Shown: positions 1 to 8,019, counted from the stretch's first letter. The stretch: 60,360 nt of DNA from Planctomycetota bacterium (GCA_029259915.1 JAJDED010000051.1:1-60360); one strand, 5' to 3'. Numbers and translations are program-made. The notes: generated from the letters alone by a model not told the origin.

Positions 1-1
1 C

Positions 2-97
2 GAAGCATCGCTCCTGCGGCTCGTGAGCGCCGTGCTCGCAGAAGTCGACGAAGAATGGCAAACCGGAAAATGTTACCTTAACACCGAGACCGACTGA
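2..97 (+). CDS. IS256-family transposase, C-terminal end only (partial at window edge)
   Basis: The frame open from base 2 encodes 31 residues ending in a TGA stop, reading SLLRLVSAVLAEVDEEWQTG and then KCYLNTETD. This matches the usual C-terminus of IS256 (Mutator-type) DDE transposases, where a short helix ends in 'EEW.TG..YL'. The rest of the gene lies outside the window. The insertion sequence end should fall shortly downstream, probably between about 100 and 175, but the partner terminal repeat is not visible, so the exact border cannot be fixed. The small membrane gene on the opposite strand runs into this sequence. The family call is from remembered pattern and not a search. Confidence 0.6.
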   Translation, partial: EASLLRLVSAVLAEVDEEWQTGKCYLNTETD

Positions 98-365
98 ACG
101 TAGGTGCCAAAAACTTTTTACAGAAGCAATGTTGCTTTATCCACTGATTAGTCGACATTCTTATTCTTGACGGTCGACGCACAAAAAAGTAAATCATTGA
201 TCCGACGAAGTTCGTCAACAGAATAACGAGCGTCCAAGCCAATTTGTCGTTGCCTTCCGATGATTCTTGGGTCAGGCACTCGATCAGCATCCAAATCCAA
301 AAAAACGCCGCTAGAGCAGCAAGCAAAAAAAGGAGTATGTACAATACGTTTCCATAGACTTCCAT
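78..365 (-). CDS. small membrane protein, phospholipase D-nuclease N-terminal (PLDc_N) type; 3' end probably replaced by an insertion sequence
   Basis: The 95-residue product has two hydrophobic segments (about residues 6-27 and 43-62) linked by a short polar loop, followed by 'FVRRPSR'. This is the plan of PLDc_N proteins: two membrane helices with a conserved tryptophan and a terminal basic Tyr/Phe-Arg tail. An AAGGAG ribosome site lies 6-7 bases before the ATG. Relatives usually stop soon after the basic tail. Here about 28 extra residues (from 'IRMSTNQ' on) continue into the transposase end on the other strand, so the tail is best explained as read-through into inserted DNA. Function unknown; such proteins often sit near stress or envelope genes. 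Confidence 0.6.
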   Translation of the reverse strand: MEVYGNVLYILLFLLAALAAFFWIWMLIECLTQESSEGNDKLAWTLVILLTNFVGSMIYFFVRRPSRIRMSTNQWIKQHCFCKKFLAPTFSRSRC

Positions 366-865
366 TTGAAACTCCTTCGGCTAGAGTGCCTTGACCAAGA
401 GTATACGGGTTGCCTTATGCCTGTACTTGCCATTAGACACAAAAAGTCTGGATAAGCACCCTAGAAATTGTAACAAATCAATGCAATTGGCCAATGCGCC
501 GGTGTAAAAGCCCGGTCACCAGAGGATGACAGAAAAGGTTTCAAGCCTGTTGCTGATGCCTCTTGCGGCTGCGCCGCCCAGGGTGGCTAGCGCCAACCTC
601 GGCTAGCCACTCTCGCCTGTCGCCAGCAGGGTGGCATGGCCTCGGAGGTCCGCCGACGTGGCCATGGATACGACATTTAAGCACGCTTGTCTCATGCCCA
701 CGCAGACGAGGGCATGCCACCCGATCTACGCAGCTTTAAAAGTCTAAAGCCATGCAAGCACCCCCCAGCCGAGCTTGACGCGTCTGCCAGCTTTCGCCTA
801 CGCTTCCGCCCTATTTCGGGTCAGGCTGTCATCAGACGGCTTGCGATGGATCTCTTCTACCACAC
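366..865. other. intergenic region of 500 bp with repeats
   Basis: No convincing gene; the open frame at 687-956 (+) lies in repeats and has no support. The stretch holds a small hairpin, GTGGCTAG at 583-590 pairing with CTAGCCAC at 603-610, and then copy A of a dispersed ~120-bp repeat (see 631-752). The GCTAGC core also recurs in the MITE-like elements elsewhere in the window. Confidence 0.6.
631..752 (+). repeat. dispersed ~120-bp repeat, copy A
   Basis: It begins GTGGCATGGCCTCGGAGGTC and includes 'GACGAGGGCATGC' and 'CCCGATCTACGCAGCTTTAAAAGTC'-like segments. A diverged copy lies in opposite orientation at 23927-24055. The first ~38 bp are almost identical and the middle is more diverged. 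It contains no open frame of note. Confidence 0.75.
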
Positions 866-2917
866 ATGTTGTTTGTTGCTATGCCCTGGAACTATTCCCA
901 CGGCACCGATCGTCTTGACCACAGACGATGGCGTGCATCGCTGGCTGCGCTATTGATATTAGCCGTCTGCGCCGGAGGTTGCACAACCTCTTCCAACAAA
1001 TGGGTTGCGCTCCGTTCGACGCCGAAAAATCCGCTTTCCGACACCCTGGGCATAGTGACTCGCCAGGGCCCCAAGCCCACGCCGCGCACTTTGCAATTGC
1101 TTCGCCGCTATGATCTCGACAATCTACTAAGCGGCGATCGCGGCAAGCTTCTTGCCGAGTTGGAAGAGATCGACGAAAAAGAACCGCATCGCGAGAATGT
1201 GTACGCACTTGCCGAGCTTGCCTACGTCGGCGGCAAACGGGCCGAGCAGGCCCGACAGCACGAGCAGGCGCTGGAACTCTACGGCGCATCCGTTTTGCAC
1301 GCTTATCGTTATTTGTTCGACGAAGAATATCTCGAAGAAACCAACTTCTACGATCCCCATTTTCGCCGTGCGTGCGACCTCTACAACACCGCGTTGGAGG
1401 GAACGCTGCGGATCGTACAAAAACAAGGCAACTTGAAGCCGGGATCCACGCAAGTCATTCAAACCTCGAACCATGCTTGCCAATTGGAAATCAATTGGCA
1501 AAGCAAAAACTGGCAGGCCGACGACTTCGATCATTTCGAGTTCGTCTCCGACTACGAAGTCCAACGGCTGCGGAATCGCTATCACAACTATGGCTTAGGC
1601 GTACCGTTGGTCGCCGTGCGCAAGAAAAAAGAAGGCGTCGATCCTCGCGAGGAATACTATCCCGAAGATCTTTCATTCCCACTGACCGCATTCCTGCGAG
1701 TGGTATCTCCACCAACCGACCAGTCGCCAAGCCTCAATGCAGTTTTGGAACTTCACGACCCCTTGGATCATTCCAAAGTCGACGTCGTCCACAATCTGGT
1801 GCCGTTGGAAACCGATCTGAGCACGCCCTTGGCCCATACGCTGAGCCAACCCGATCTCGACGACACACACATTTCGACCCTCGGACTGCTGAATCCCACC
1901 AAAGCGAAAAACGTGCAGGGCTTGTATATGCTCGAGCCGTTTCAGAAAGACAAGATCCCGGTGTTGATGGTCCACGGACTGTGGTCGAGCCCCGTCACCT
2001 GGATGGAAATGTTCAACGACTTGCGTAGTGATCCACTCATTCGCCAAAATTATCAATTTTGGTTCTACCTCTATCCCTCGGGCCAACCGTTCTGGTTCAG
2101 CGCAGCACAAATGCGCGAAGACCTGGACCACATGCGCACCACCGTCGACCCCGAGCATCAACACCCAGCGCTCGATCAAATGGTGCTCGTCGGGCACAGC
2201 ATGGGCGGACTGGTTTCCAAACTGCAAACCATCGACAGCGGCAACAAGTTTTGGCACACGCTGAGCGATCAACCATTCTCCGAACTCGACGCAGACGATG
2301 AAGTCCGCCAAGGTTTGGCCCGCACATTTTTCTTCGATCCCAACCCGTCAATTCGCCGGGTCGTCACCATTGGCACGCCCCACCGAGGCAGCGAATTCGC
2401 CAATGACTTGACGCGCTGGCTGGGACGAAAAATTATCAAAATCCCCTCGCTCATCATGCTAGGCCGACACCAGTTGATCGCCCGCAATCCCGGCTTCTTC
2501 CGCCCCGATGCACCGCTCAACGTCACCACCAGCATCGATTCGCTCGCCCCCGAGTCGCCGCTACTGCCAGTGTTGCTCACCGCGCAACAGGGACCTTGGG
2601 TCAAATATCACAACATCGTGGGCGAGAAACCCCACAAAGGCATCACCGGCTGGCTCTCCGGCGGCAGTGGCGACGGAGTCGTCACACTCGACAGCGCCCG
2701 CATTGAAAACGCCTCGTCCCAAATCGCGGTCCCCGCCGACCACTCGAGCGTGCACCGCCACCCCCAAAGCATCCTCGAAGTCCGCCGCATCCTGCTTGAA
2801 CATGTCGCCGAACTAAACAGCTTTCCCTACGGCGGCGGCGTGGAGCAAGTCTCGAGTGTCGAGAGTGGAGAGACCAGCGTCGAGAGCCAGACAAGTGGAA
2901 CATCGATTCTGAAGTGA
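866..2917 (+). CDS. lipoprotein alpha/beta hydrolase (lipase-like)
   Basis: The 683-residue protein has a hydrophobic N-terminal stretch 'LAALLILAVCAGGC' ending in a lipobox-like AGGC, so it is probably exported and lipid-anchored. The hydrolase core follows in the second half: an oxyanion loop 'LMVHGLWSSPVTW', a nucleophile elbow GHSMGG with Ser445, and a late His in 'PADHSSVHRHP'. The region of residues 50-330 has no recognised domain and may be alpha-helical repeats. Substrate unknown; the PGAP1/lipase-like elbow suggests a large hydrophobic ester. The ATG at 866 has no good ribosome site and the signal peptide starts unusually late (about residue 28), so the true start may be internal. 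The last ~15 codons (SVESGETSVESQTSG) lie in a degenerate repeat that also occurs in the 3' end of the convergent csrA gene. Confidence 0.75.
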   Translation: MLFVAMPWNYSHGTDRLDHRRWRASLAALLILAVCAGGCTTSSNKWVALRSTPKNPLSDTLGIVTRQGPKPTPRTLQLLRRYDLDNLLSGDRGKLLAELEEIDEKEPHRENVYALAELAYVGGKRAEQARQHEQALELYGASVLHAYRYLFDEEYLEETNFYDPHFRRACDLYNTALEGTLRIVQKQGNLKPGSTQVIQTSNHACQLEINWQSKNWQADDFDHFEFVSDYEVQRLRNRYHNYGLGVPLVAVRKKKEGVDPREEYYPEDLSFPLTAFLRVVSPPTDQSPSLNAVLELHDPLDHSKVDVVHNLVPLETDLSTPLAHTLSQPDLDDTHISTLGLLNPTKAKNVQGLYMLEPFQKDKIPVLMVHGLWSSPVTWMEMFNDLRSDPLIRQNYQFWFYLYPSGQPFWFSAAQMREDLDHMRTTVDPEHQHPALDQMVLVGHSMGGLVSKLQTIDSGNKFWHTLSDQPFSELDADDEVRQGLARTFFFDPNPSIRRVVTIGTPHRGSEFANDLTRWLGRKIIKIPSLIMLGRHQLIARNPGFFRPDAPLNVTTSIDSLAPESPLLPVLLTAQQGPWVKYHNIVGEKPHKGITGWLSGGSGDGVVTLDSARIENASSQIAVPADHSSVHRHPQSILEVRRILLEHVAELNSFPYGGGVEQVSSVESGETSVESQTSGTSILK

Positions 2918-2931
2918 CGGATTGAAGCAGG

Positions 2932-3021
2932 GGTAGGATGGCGCCGCTAGGCCCATCGCTTCGAGGAACTCATTGTCAAACGAATCGATGTGCCGCCGCT
3001 TCGCTTTGGCACATCCTACGG
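2932..3021. repeat. 'GTAGGATG...' inverted repeat between convergent genes
   Basis: GTAGGATGGCGCCGCTAGGC at 2933 is mirrored by TGCCGCCGCTTCGC...CACATCCTAC ending at 3019. The right arm, read in reverse, gives TCCGTAGGATGTGCCAAAGC, the same unit seen at 8020. It sits between the stops of the hydrolase and csrA, so it may act as a bidirectional transcript end. Confidence 0.65.
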
Positions 3022-3023
3022 AC

Positions 3024-3314
3024 TTAAGTGTCCAGAGTCGAGATACCAGCGTCGAGGGCCACACTGCTCACGTTCACGTCGGCACAACTTATTAACGGGC
3101 TACGCTTGGACGTCGCCGTCCACTCGGAAGTGGGCTCGACTGCGTTTTCTCCTTCGTCGGAAAAATCGAACGTCAGTTCACCGCGCACGACGTTGATGTC
3201 GCGCGGCGCTTCGATTCCCAATCGGACCGCCTTGCCTTTCATGCGCAGCACGGTGACGGTAATAGAATTTCCGATACAAATTTTTTCGTTCTGTTTGCGA
3301 GAAAGAACCAACAT
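3024..3314 (-). CDS. csrA: carbon storage regulator CsrA
   Basis: MLVLSRKQNEKICIGNSI followed by 'VRLGIEAPRDINVVRGEL' is the canonical CsrA core: a small dimeric RNA-binding protein that binds GGA motifs in mRNA leaders and changes translation or stability. The start chosen is the ATG at 3314, because MLVLSR is the family N-terminus and AGGGAG lies just upstream; a longer TTG start at 3341 is less likely. At 96 residues it is longer than usual (about 60-75): the extra C-terminus, after the RNA-binding strands, is acidic and then runs into a repeat encoding 'ALDAGISTLDT'. No fliW lies nearby. A sigma-54-like promoter and a second GGGAGGTGTGTCA motif precede the gene, suggesting nitrogen/stress control and possible self-binding. 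Confidence 0.93.
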   Translation of the reverse strand: MLVLSRKQNEKICIGNSITVTVLRMKGKAVRLGIEAPRDINVVRGELTFDFSDEGENAVEPTSEWTATSKRSPLISCADVNVSSVALDAGISTLDT

Positions 3315-3370
3315 GACACACTCCCTTTGTTGGTAAGACAAGTTGACTGTTCCGAAAGAAAAGATGGTGC

Positions 3371-3386
3371 GATTGACACACCTCCC
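3371..3386 (-). promoter_or_regulatory. GGGAGGTGTGTCA motif in csrA leader, possible CsrA self-binding site
   Basis: On the csrA strand GGGAGGTGTGTCAA lies about 60 bases before the start codon and nearly repeats the sequence over the ribosome site (GGGAGTGTGTCATG). Two GGA-containing copies in a leader are the usual geometry for CsrA autoregulation. This is inference from motif spacing only. Confidence 0.35.
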
Positions 3387-3392
3387 TCTCTA

Positions 3393-3408
3393 CGCATAAG
3401 TCGTGCCA
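3393..3408 (-). promoter_or_regulatory. sigma-54-type (-24/-12) promoter of csrA
   Basis: Read on the csrA strand the sequence is TGGCACGACTTATGCG. The consensus is TGGCACG-N4-TTGCW, so the GG and GC dinucleotides are correctly spaced and almost every consensus base is present. Transcription would start near 3382, giving a leader of roughly 70 bases. Confidence 0.6.
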
Positions 3409-3546
3409 ATGGTGCGCGAGTTTTCTGTGTGGCCACGCATTTATCGACTGGATAACGACTTGCGCAGTTGCAAGCAGCGCCAGCGTGTACACCTCCCCAG
3501 TGAACATTTGCCAAGAGTTTGTAAATCCGGAATATCTTCCAGCATC

Positions 3547-3672
3547 GAGTGCTAAGTCAAAGCTAAGAATTTTGTTTCACAGTATCAGCCGTTTTGGTGC
3601 TAGCCCCGGTTTTTCGCCATGTAACCGTGGCTAGCACCAAAACGGCTAACCCTAAAATGAAGCTGTAAAAAT
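3547..3672. mobile_element. MITE-like element, diverged copy C
   Basis: The left end 'AGTGCTAAGTCAAAGCTAAGAAT' style sequence and right end 'AACCCTAAAATGAAGCT' match the ends of the elements at 12068 and 13360. The core is a perfect 19-bp stem, AGCCGTTTTGGTGCTAGCC at 3587-3605 and its complement at 3629-3647. It encodes nothing. The core differs from the other two copies except for the GCTAGC centre of each arm. Confidence 0.6.
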
Positions 3673-3851
3673 GCTAGCTAACAAAAAAATTAGTCCGGTG
3701 AGCCAGGTAATCTGAAGAGACTCTGCCAGTCGTGCCGATAATTCCAGCAATCGTTGAGCATAAGGTGAGAAATGAAAAACCGGCAGCACTGTTTGCTGCC
3801 GTCGAGAGATAACAGGGGAACAATGGTGGCATAGCCACGGGGGACTTTTCG

Positions 3852-4421
3852 ATGTTTAGCAAAAAAACTTCTTACGCACCGCGTTTTGCCATTTGGATGG
3901 CTATGGCGTCCATCGTTTTTCAGCCACAAAGCTTGCTCGCTGAACCTTTGACAAACGCAAATCCAGAGCCGCCGCGTGTTGCGGACGTAGCTCTGCAAAA
4001 CAACGGCGTGCTGCACGGACAATTGCTCGACCGGCAGGGAAAGCAATTACCTATTACTAAGGTTCAGTTGACCAACGGCAACGAGGCGTGGACCATTTAC
4101 ACCAACGAGCAAGGACACTTTCACGTGGAAGGTTTGGTAGGATCCACCTATCAAGTTCACGCGGCAGGGCAAACACAAGTCGTTCGCCTCTGGGCGGCAG
4201 GAACCGCGCCGCCAAGTGCTGCCAGTGGTTTGCTGTTTATCCAGGACAATTCGGTCGTGCTCGGGCAACATTGTGGCTCGCCCGTGTGCGGCAGTGCCGT
4301 TCGTGCCGCCAAACATCCATTGTCCAACCCATTTATTCTGGGTGGACTCGTCGCCACCGCGATCGCAGTCCCCGTGGCAATTCACAATTCCGACGACGAT
4401 CCCCCAGGAACTGCCAACTAA
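3852..4421 (+). CDS. secreted protein with carboxypeptidase-regulatory-like fold, C-terminal membrane segment
   Basis: The 189-residue product starts with a signal peptide (residues 1-31, ending SLLAEP). Residues 50-105 read 'GVLHGQLLDRQGKQLP...YTNEQGHFHVEGLVGSTYQVHAAG', the pattern of a carboxypeptidase-regulatory or transthyretin-like beta sandwich. A hydrophobic stretch, FILGGLVATAIAVPVAI (about 162-178), is a membrane anchor near the C-terminus, followed by an acidic tail. Similar small anchored proteins are common in planctomycetes, but no function is known. GGGGGAC 8-12 bases before the ATG can serve as ribosome site. It is transcribed towards the esterase gene. Confidence 0.6.
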   Translation: MFSKKTSYAPRFAIWMAMASIVFQPQSLLAEPLTNANPEPPRVADVALQNNGVLHGQLLDRQGKQLPITKVQLTNGNEAWTIYTNEQGHFHVEGLVGSTYQVHAAGQTQVVRLWAAGTAPPSAASGLLFIQDNSVVLGQHCGSPVCGSAVRAAKHPLSNPFILGGLVATAIAVPVAIHNSDDDPPGTAN

Positions 4422-4490
4422 AGCACGTTTTGCGAGTTGATGCTCTGTTCCTGGAATAGCCGCGGTCCTACGGCCCGCAGGCACAGAAGT

Positions 4491-5246
4491 TTATTCACCT
4501 ACCCTACGATTTCTTCTCCGGCGATCAGAAGGCCAATCGCCGTCGCTGCCGCGACGATGACTTAACAGCCATCCGTAAAAATCAGGGTTGTCGTAAGTCT
4601 GCGACCAGCTGTCGTGCCCCGCCTCAGGGTAGATAGTCAGCCGAGCATCGTTGTCAACCTTGTAAAGCGCATCGACCATGTTGGTTGATTCGTGGGGACC
4701 AACGACTGTATCCTTCGCGCCGTGAAACACCCAAACGGGCAACTCTTTAATCCGCTCCGCCTTGCTCGGCTGGCTCCAGCCACAAATCGGCGCAATCGCG
4801 GCAAACAAATCGGGGCGTCGGGTCGCCAACTGCCAGGTGCCCGACCCACCCATGCTAAGCCCGGTGAGATAAACGCGATCTTTGTCGACGTTGAACTCGT
4901 CGATCACATGCTCGGTAAAGGCTTCGAGCATGTCGACGTCCCACCACTCGTCCTGCGGCGATTGCGGGGCGACTATTATCACGGGCAACCCCAGCTCCGC
5001 CACCTTTTTGAAGGGACCGTGGATTTTGACCCGATCGAGATCCTCGCCCTGTTCGCCCCGACCGTGCAAAAAAATCAGCAGCGGATATTTCTCACCCTCG
5101 TCGTAGTCCTGCGGCTTCACCACAAGATAGTTGGCCCCCACCTCCTTGCGAATCGTGGTTTGAAAACTGTCTGACGATTCAAATGCCATGACATGACTCG
5201 TTAACAAAAAGGTCCCTAGTATCAATCCACTATTTACAGCATGCAT
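4491..5246 (-). CDS. secreted alpha/beta hydrolase (dienelactone hydrolase / prolyl oligopeptidase-like esterase)
   Basis: This 251-residue hydrolase has a short signal peptide (residues 1-21) and a complete catalytic set: 'FLHGRGEQGED' oxyanion loop, nucleophile Ser131 in GLSMGGSG, Asp179 in 'FHGAKDTVV' and His211 in 'EAGHDSW'. The layout matches the small secreted 'phospholipase/carboxylesterase' proteins that planctomycetes carry in many copies, some associated with polysaccharide esterases such as feruloyl or acetyl esterases. The substrate cannot be read from the sequence. GGAGG lies 11 bases upstream of the ATG. The last ~20 residues are arginine-rich (RRGSDGDWPSDRRRRNRR), beyond the usual fold. 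Confidence 0.8.
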   Translation of the reverse strand: MHAVNSGLILGTFLLTSHVMAFESSDSFQTTIRKEVGANYLVVKPQDYDEGEKYPLLIFLHGRGEQGEDLDRVKIHGPFKKVAELGLPVIIVAPQSPQDEWWDVDMLEAFTEHVIDEFNVDKDRVYLTGLSMGGSGTWQLATRRPDLFAAIAPICGWSQPSKAERIKELPVWVFHGAKDTVVGPHESTNMVDALYKVDNDARLTIYPEAGHDSWSQTYDNPDFYGWLLSHRRGSDGDWPSDRRRRNRRVGE

Positions 5247-5673
5247 CGGATCCTATCCTCCAGAAAAGAAAACCGCCAAGGACGCCAAGAGCGCCAAGAA
5301 GTTGTTTTATCAATTTCTTTAGGACTTTGTTAACAGTCGCTTCTCGGTGGCGGTTCGTTTGCTTTGACAATGAATTCTTCCAGTATTTCTTGGCGCTCTT
5401 GGCGGTTCTTCGTTTAAGTTTGAGAAACTTCCTATCTAAGCCCGAAACCAATTCTTCTAGATGGGCCGATCTTACCGATTAAGCACAAAAAACGCCACCA
5501 AGGTAGAAAAGAACCCAGCGAATAGCTAGGTAGGTAAGCTGCAGCACAGTCGGAAGCTGCCTCTCATCAAAAAATGAGTTTGCTCGCTCTTTTCTTGTAA
5601 CACCCTGTTCCCTGCCGCGCTTTGTACTCCAGGAACAAGAAACTCCCTCCTTTTCACCTAGGAGATTCTCATC
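5247..5673. other. intergenic region with an inverted 'GCCAAGAGC' array
   Basis: A pair of inverted oligomer arrays at 5262-5302 and 5384-5415 fills the left half. The right half, up to the ribosome site of the next gene, has no recognisable signal. An open frame at 5230-5451 (-) is made almost entirely of the array and was not accepted. Confidence 0.55.
5262..5415. repeat. inverted array, family 'CCGCCAAGGACGCCAAGAGC'
   Basis: The left arm is AACCGCCAAGGACGCCAAGA plus GCGCCAAGAA; the right arm, TTTCTTGGCGCTCTTGGCGG, is its reverse complement with one unit missing. The unit is about 9 bases (GCCAAGRNC). Other single arms lie at 22320-22360 and 40304-40338. Arms can form a long imperfect RNA hairpin. 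Confidence 0.75.
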
Positions 5674-6138
5674 ATGGTACTTTTCAAAGCAATTAAGCGT
5701 TGGTTCATCAACCTATGTTTCGGAAACCAAATAGACCGGCTCATTCAACGACACATCAACCGGCCATTGTCGCGACACAAGCAAATAATTACGCCGTTCT
5801 TTCCTCTGAAAAAATCGTCGGTCGAGCTGTTCCGCGACTCCCATGGCCGATTGCAGCATGTGCGCATTGGCCAATGGCGCGTGATTGCCGCCAGCGATTC
5901 CCGACGCATCGCCGAAGTGCGGTACCTCGTGTGCGGACGGATTGCCGTGCGCATCGATCTACAAGACTCCCGTCAGTTGCAGCCGAGTTGCTCGATCTGG
6001 GAACTCTACAATTCACAAGGCCGTCTCTTGGCAATGTTGCAAACGACCCACGACAACAACCGTTGGCTGGCCACCAATTTCGAAACTGGACGAATCTCGC
6101 AAGACACCCACAATAGCGGGCTCACCCTTTCGGCGTAA
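5674..6138 (+). CDS. unrecognised 154-residue protein
   Basis: I do not recognise this protein. The N-terminal ~50 residues are basic and rich in His/Arg (RWFINLCFGNQIDRLIQRHI). The rest alternates short beta-like strands with conserved-looking aromatic residues. There is no signal peptide, membrane helix or metal motif. TAGGAG 11 bases before the ATG is a good ribosome site and codon use looks genuine (third positions G/C-rich). It converges on the gene at 6159-7259 with a gap of only 20 bases. Confidence 0.5.
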   Translation: MVLFKAIKRWFINLCFGNQIDRLIQRHINRPLSRHKQIITPFFPLKKSSVELFRDSHGRLQHVRIGQWRVIAASDSRRIAEVRYLVCGRIAVRIDLQDSRQLQPSCSIWELYNSQGRLLAMLQTTHDNNRWLATNFETGRISQDTHNSGLTLSA

Positions 6139-6158
6139 GGTGTCCCCCGCGTCGCCTG

Positions 6159-7259
6159 CTAGATTTCAACATGGGTGATGCCGTCCACTTCGTCGAAGTG
6201 TCCGATCTTGAGCACCACACCACGCGAGTCTGGCATTTCAGCGACGAACGCCGGGTCGCAAACCACCAGCGGAGGTGTTGCGATCAAGACACTAAGCGAG
6301 GTAGCGTACGAGACGGTAAGCGACAGCGCCACGAACCAAGGCACTGCTCCGGCAGCGACTTCGGCGGCCAACCGTACCAACTGGTCTCGTTTTGCCCTTG
6401 AGAGATCTTGCTCGATGCCATATTGCTCGATCACATCCGCTCGCTTCAGCGGATTGGTCAACTCGAGCATATCGTCGAAGGTGCATCTGTCTGTGCGACA
6501 CTTTCGATAAACCCTGGCAGCGCTCAACGCTGTTTTCCTGCGTTTGAATTCTAATCGTGCTTGGCACGCATTAATGTCGTTTTGCCTACGTTGAACAAAG
6601 TAACTCACGACTCTCCGTGGAATGGCTAAACCAAGGTTGGCGGCACCAAGTAGGAATTCTGTCGGTCGCCGGGAAAGCGCAAGTCGCCGATATTCCGCAA
6701 AGACCTCCTCTTGGATCTTTGTGGTAGCGGCATTCACATCTTCGCGAGTGGTCAGAATAAGATCGTTACCCACTTCCACACAAAGGGGTTTGAGATAGTA
6801 AACCTTCACACCCCGTTTCTTGCCGGGGCCATTCATAAACTCGTCGAGACGGGTTTTTACACAAGCCGGGATTGTGTCCGTAATCTGATCGAAGTGCTGT
6901 TGCTCGGTAACGCTGACAAAGAACCTTCCCCTCGGTAGTCGAATAGATGCTTTGATCAGATCGATTTCGCGAACTTGCGTAAAATCGGTGCGGTGCTTGT
7001 CGACAGCAGTCGCCCAACGCTTTGCTTTCGAAGTGAATGGTCGCGTCTGGCTCAGCATGGTCTCTGCCATCATCATGTTTGAATCCTTCGGAGGCACCCA
7101 AATAGGATTGCCAACCCAAGTTCCAAATGGCTCTAATTCTTGTTCGAGCGTAAACGGTTTGGCGGTTGACGGATCGACGCGAGAAGGCGTCACATGGTTG
7201 GTCGCGTTTCGCTGCTTCGCAGGACGCTGTGTCGCGGGATGCTGAATGGTCTTCGTCAT
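6159..7259 (-). CDS. unrecognised 366-residue protein with possible membrane segment
   Basis: I do not recognise this protein. It starts with a low-complexity Thr/Gln/Arg-rich tail, followed by a mixed alpha/beta region (about residues 40-190) and a long basic helical region (190-265). A hydrophobic stretch near residues 300-335 (AAGAVPWFVALSLTVSYATS) could be a membrane helix. GGAG lies 8 bases before the ATG. Codon use is less G/C-biased at third positions than in the neighbouring housekeeping genes, which may indicate recent acquisition. It stands alone between a convergent and a divergent gene, so context gives no hint of function. Confidence 0.55.
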   Translation of the reverse strand: MTKTIQHPATQRPAKQRNATNHVTPSRVDPSTAKPFTLEQELEPFGTWVGNPIWVPPKDSNMMMAETMLSQTRPFTSKAKRWATAVDKHRTDFTQVREIDLIKASIRLPRGRFFVSVTEQQHFDQITDTIPACVKTRLDEFMNGPGKKRGVKVYYLKPLCVEVGNDLILTTREDVNAATTKIQEEVFAEYRRLALSRRPTEFLLGAANLGLAIPRRVVSYFVQRRQNDINACQARLEFKRRKTALSAARVYRKCRTDRCTFDDMLELTNPLKRADVIEQYGIEQDLSRAKRDQLVRLAAEVAAGAVPWFVALSLTVSYATSLSVLIATPPLVVCDPAFVAEMPDSRGVVLKIGHFDEVDGITHVEI

Positions 7260-7289
7260 GGTAAGGCTCCAAAATGGTAGGAGACGGAA

Positions 7290-7646
7290 ATGCTAGGAGA
7301 CGCAGTGGCAAATCCAAAACGCGCAAACCAGTCAATGCACAGGACATCTGGACAGGGTAACACGCAGATAGAAGGCCTCTTTCGTTCCTACCTCTTTTTA
7401 TCCAATTTGGAGAAAAAAGTCCAAATAATTACTCAAACCACTGAAATCGAGCGAACGAAACTTCAGGCGACTAAGCAAACCACTACCCCGGCACAGCTAT
7501 TACAATTGAAACAACTTTCGCTTGACAGACTCTTACAGGAACGGGCACTTCGCCCGACGGCTCAAAATAGGATTCGCAAAGAGCGTTCAGCATTTCACAC
7601 AGCGCTGGATACAAGTACGCAGAAAACCGACAGTTTTGCCAGTTGA
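7290..7646 (+). CDS. possible small unrecognised protein (118 residues)
   Basis: It has a strong ribosome site, TAGGAGA 7 bases before the ATG, and is divergent from the gene at 6159-7259. The product is Gln/Thr-rich with a predicted coiled helix around residues 40-95 (LEKKVQIITQTTEIERTKLQ) and no hydrophobic segment. A competing frame on the other strand (7483-7728) cannot be excluded. I cannot assign any family. Confidence 0.3.
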   Translation: MLGDAVANPKRANQSMHRTSGQGNTQIEGLFRSYLFLSNLEKKVQIITQTTEIERTKLQATKQTTTPAQLLQLKQLSLDRLLQERALRPTAQNRIRKERSAFHTALDTSTQKTDSFAS

Positions 7647-7761
7647 ACGCAGGAAAGGTATAATCCTTTGAGGCGACAACTTGCCTGATATTGCCTATAC
7701 TCCTCAGTATCAACACGCTTTGCGACAACGTTTCATATGAAATCCCGTTGGACGTTAGCCA

Positions 7762-7983
7762 ATGAAGAATTTCATCGCTCCTCTGCTATCAAAAGTTGGA
7801 AAAGAGGGTGGCCGGCAAAAGGTCGAGCTGTACCAAATCAAGATCTCGATAATCCTCCAATCCCTTCTTGAGCAATATTCGGATGAAACAATTCTCCGTG
7901 CCGTCGAGGGAACGGGCTATGCTCGCGCTACGGTGGACGATGTCTTGTTCCAACTTCGACAATTGAACGAACAACAACCGTAA
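7762..7983 (+). CDS. possible small unrecognised protein (73 residues)
   Basis: The product, MKNFIAPLLSKVGKEGGRQK followed by a helical segment ending LRQLNEQQP, has an amphipathic composition typical of a small folded helical protein. No clear Shine-Dalgarno site is present. It lies alone between another uncertain small gene and a repeat. No family recognised. Confidence 0.35.
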   Translation: MKNFIAPLLSKVGKEGGRQKVELYQIKISIILQSLLEQYSDETILRAVEGTGYARATVDDVLFQLRQLNEQQP

Positions 7984-8019
7984 TGGGATTTGATGTCACG
8001 CTGCGGGCTGCCAACAAAG

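Larger units (their letters stand above)
3342..3851. other. intergenic region upstream of csrA and the next gene
   Basis: It holds the csrA promoter and leader on the left and a MITE-like element (3547-3672) on the right. No gene is supported here; the small frames on both strands lie over the repeats. The two flanking genes are divergently transcribed. Confidence 0.55.

Noticed and set aside
5230..5451. 73-codon frame rich in Lys
   Set aside because: Consists almost wholly of the GCCAAGAGC array and its spacer.
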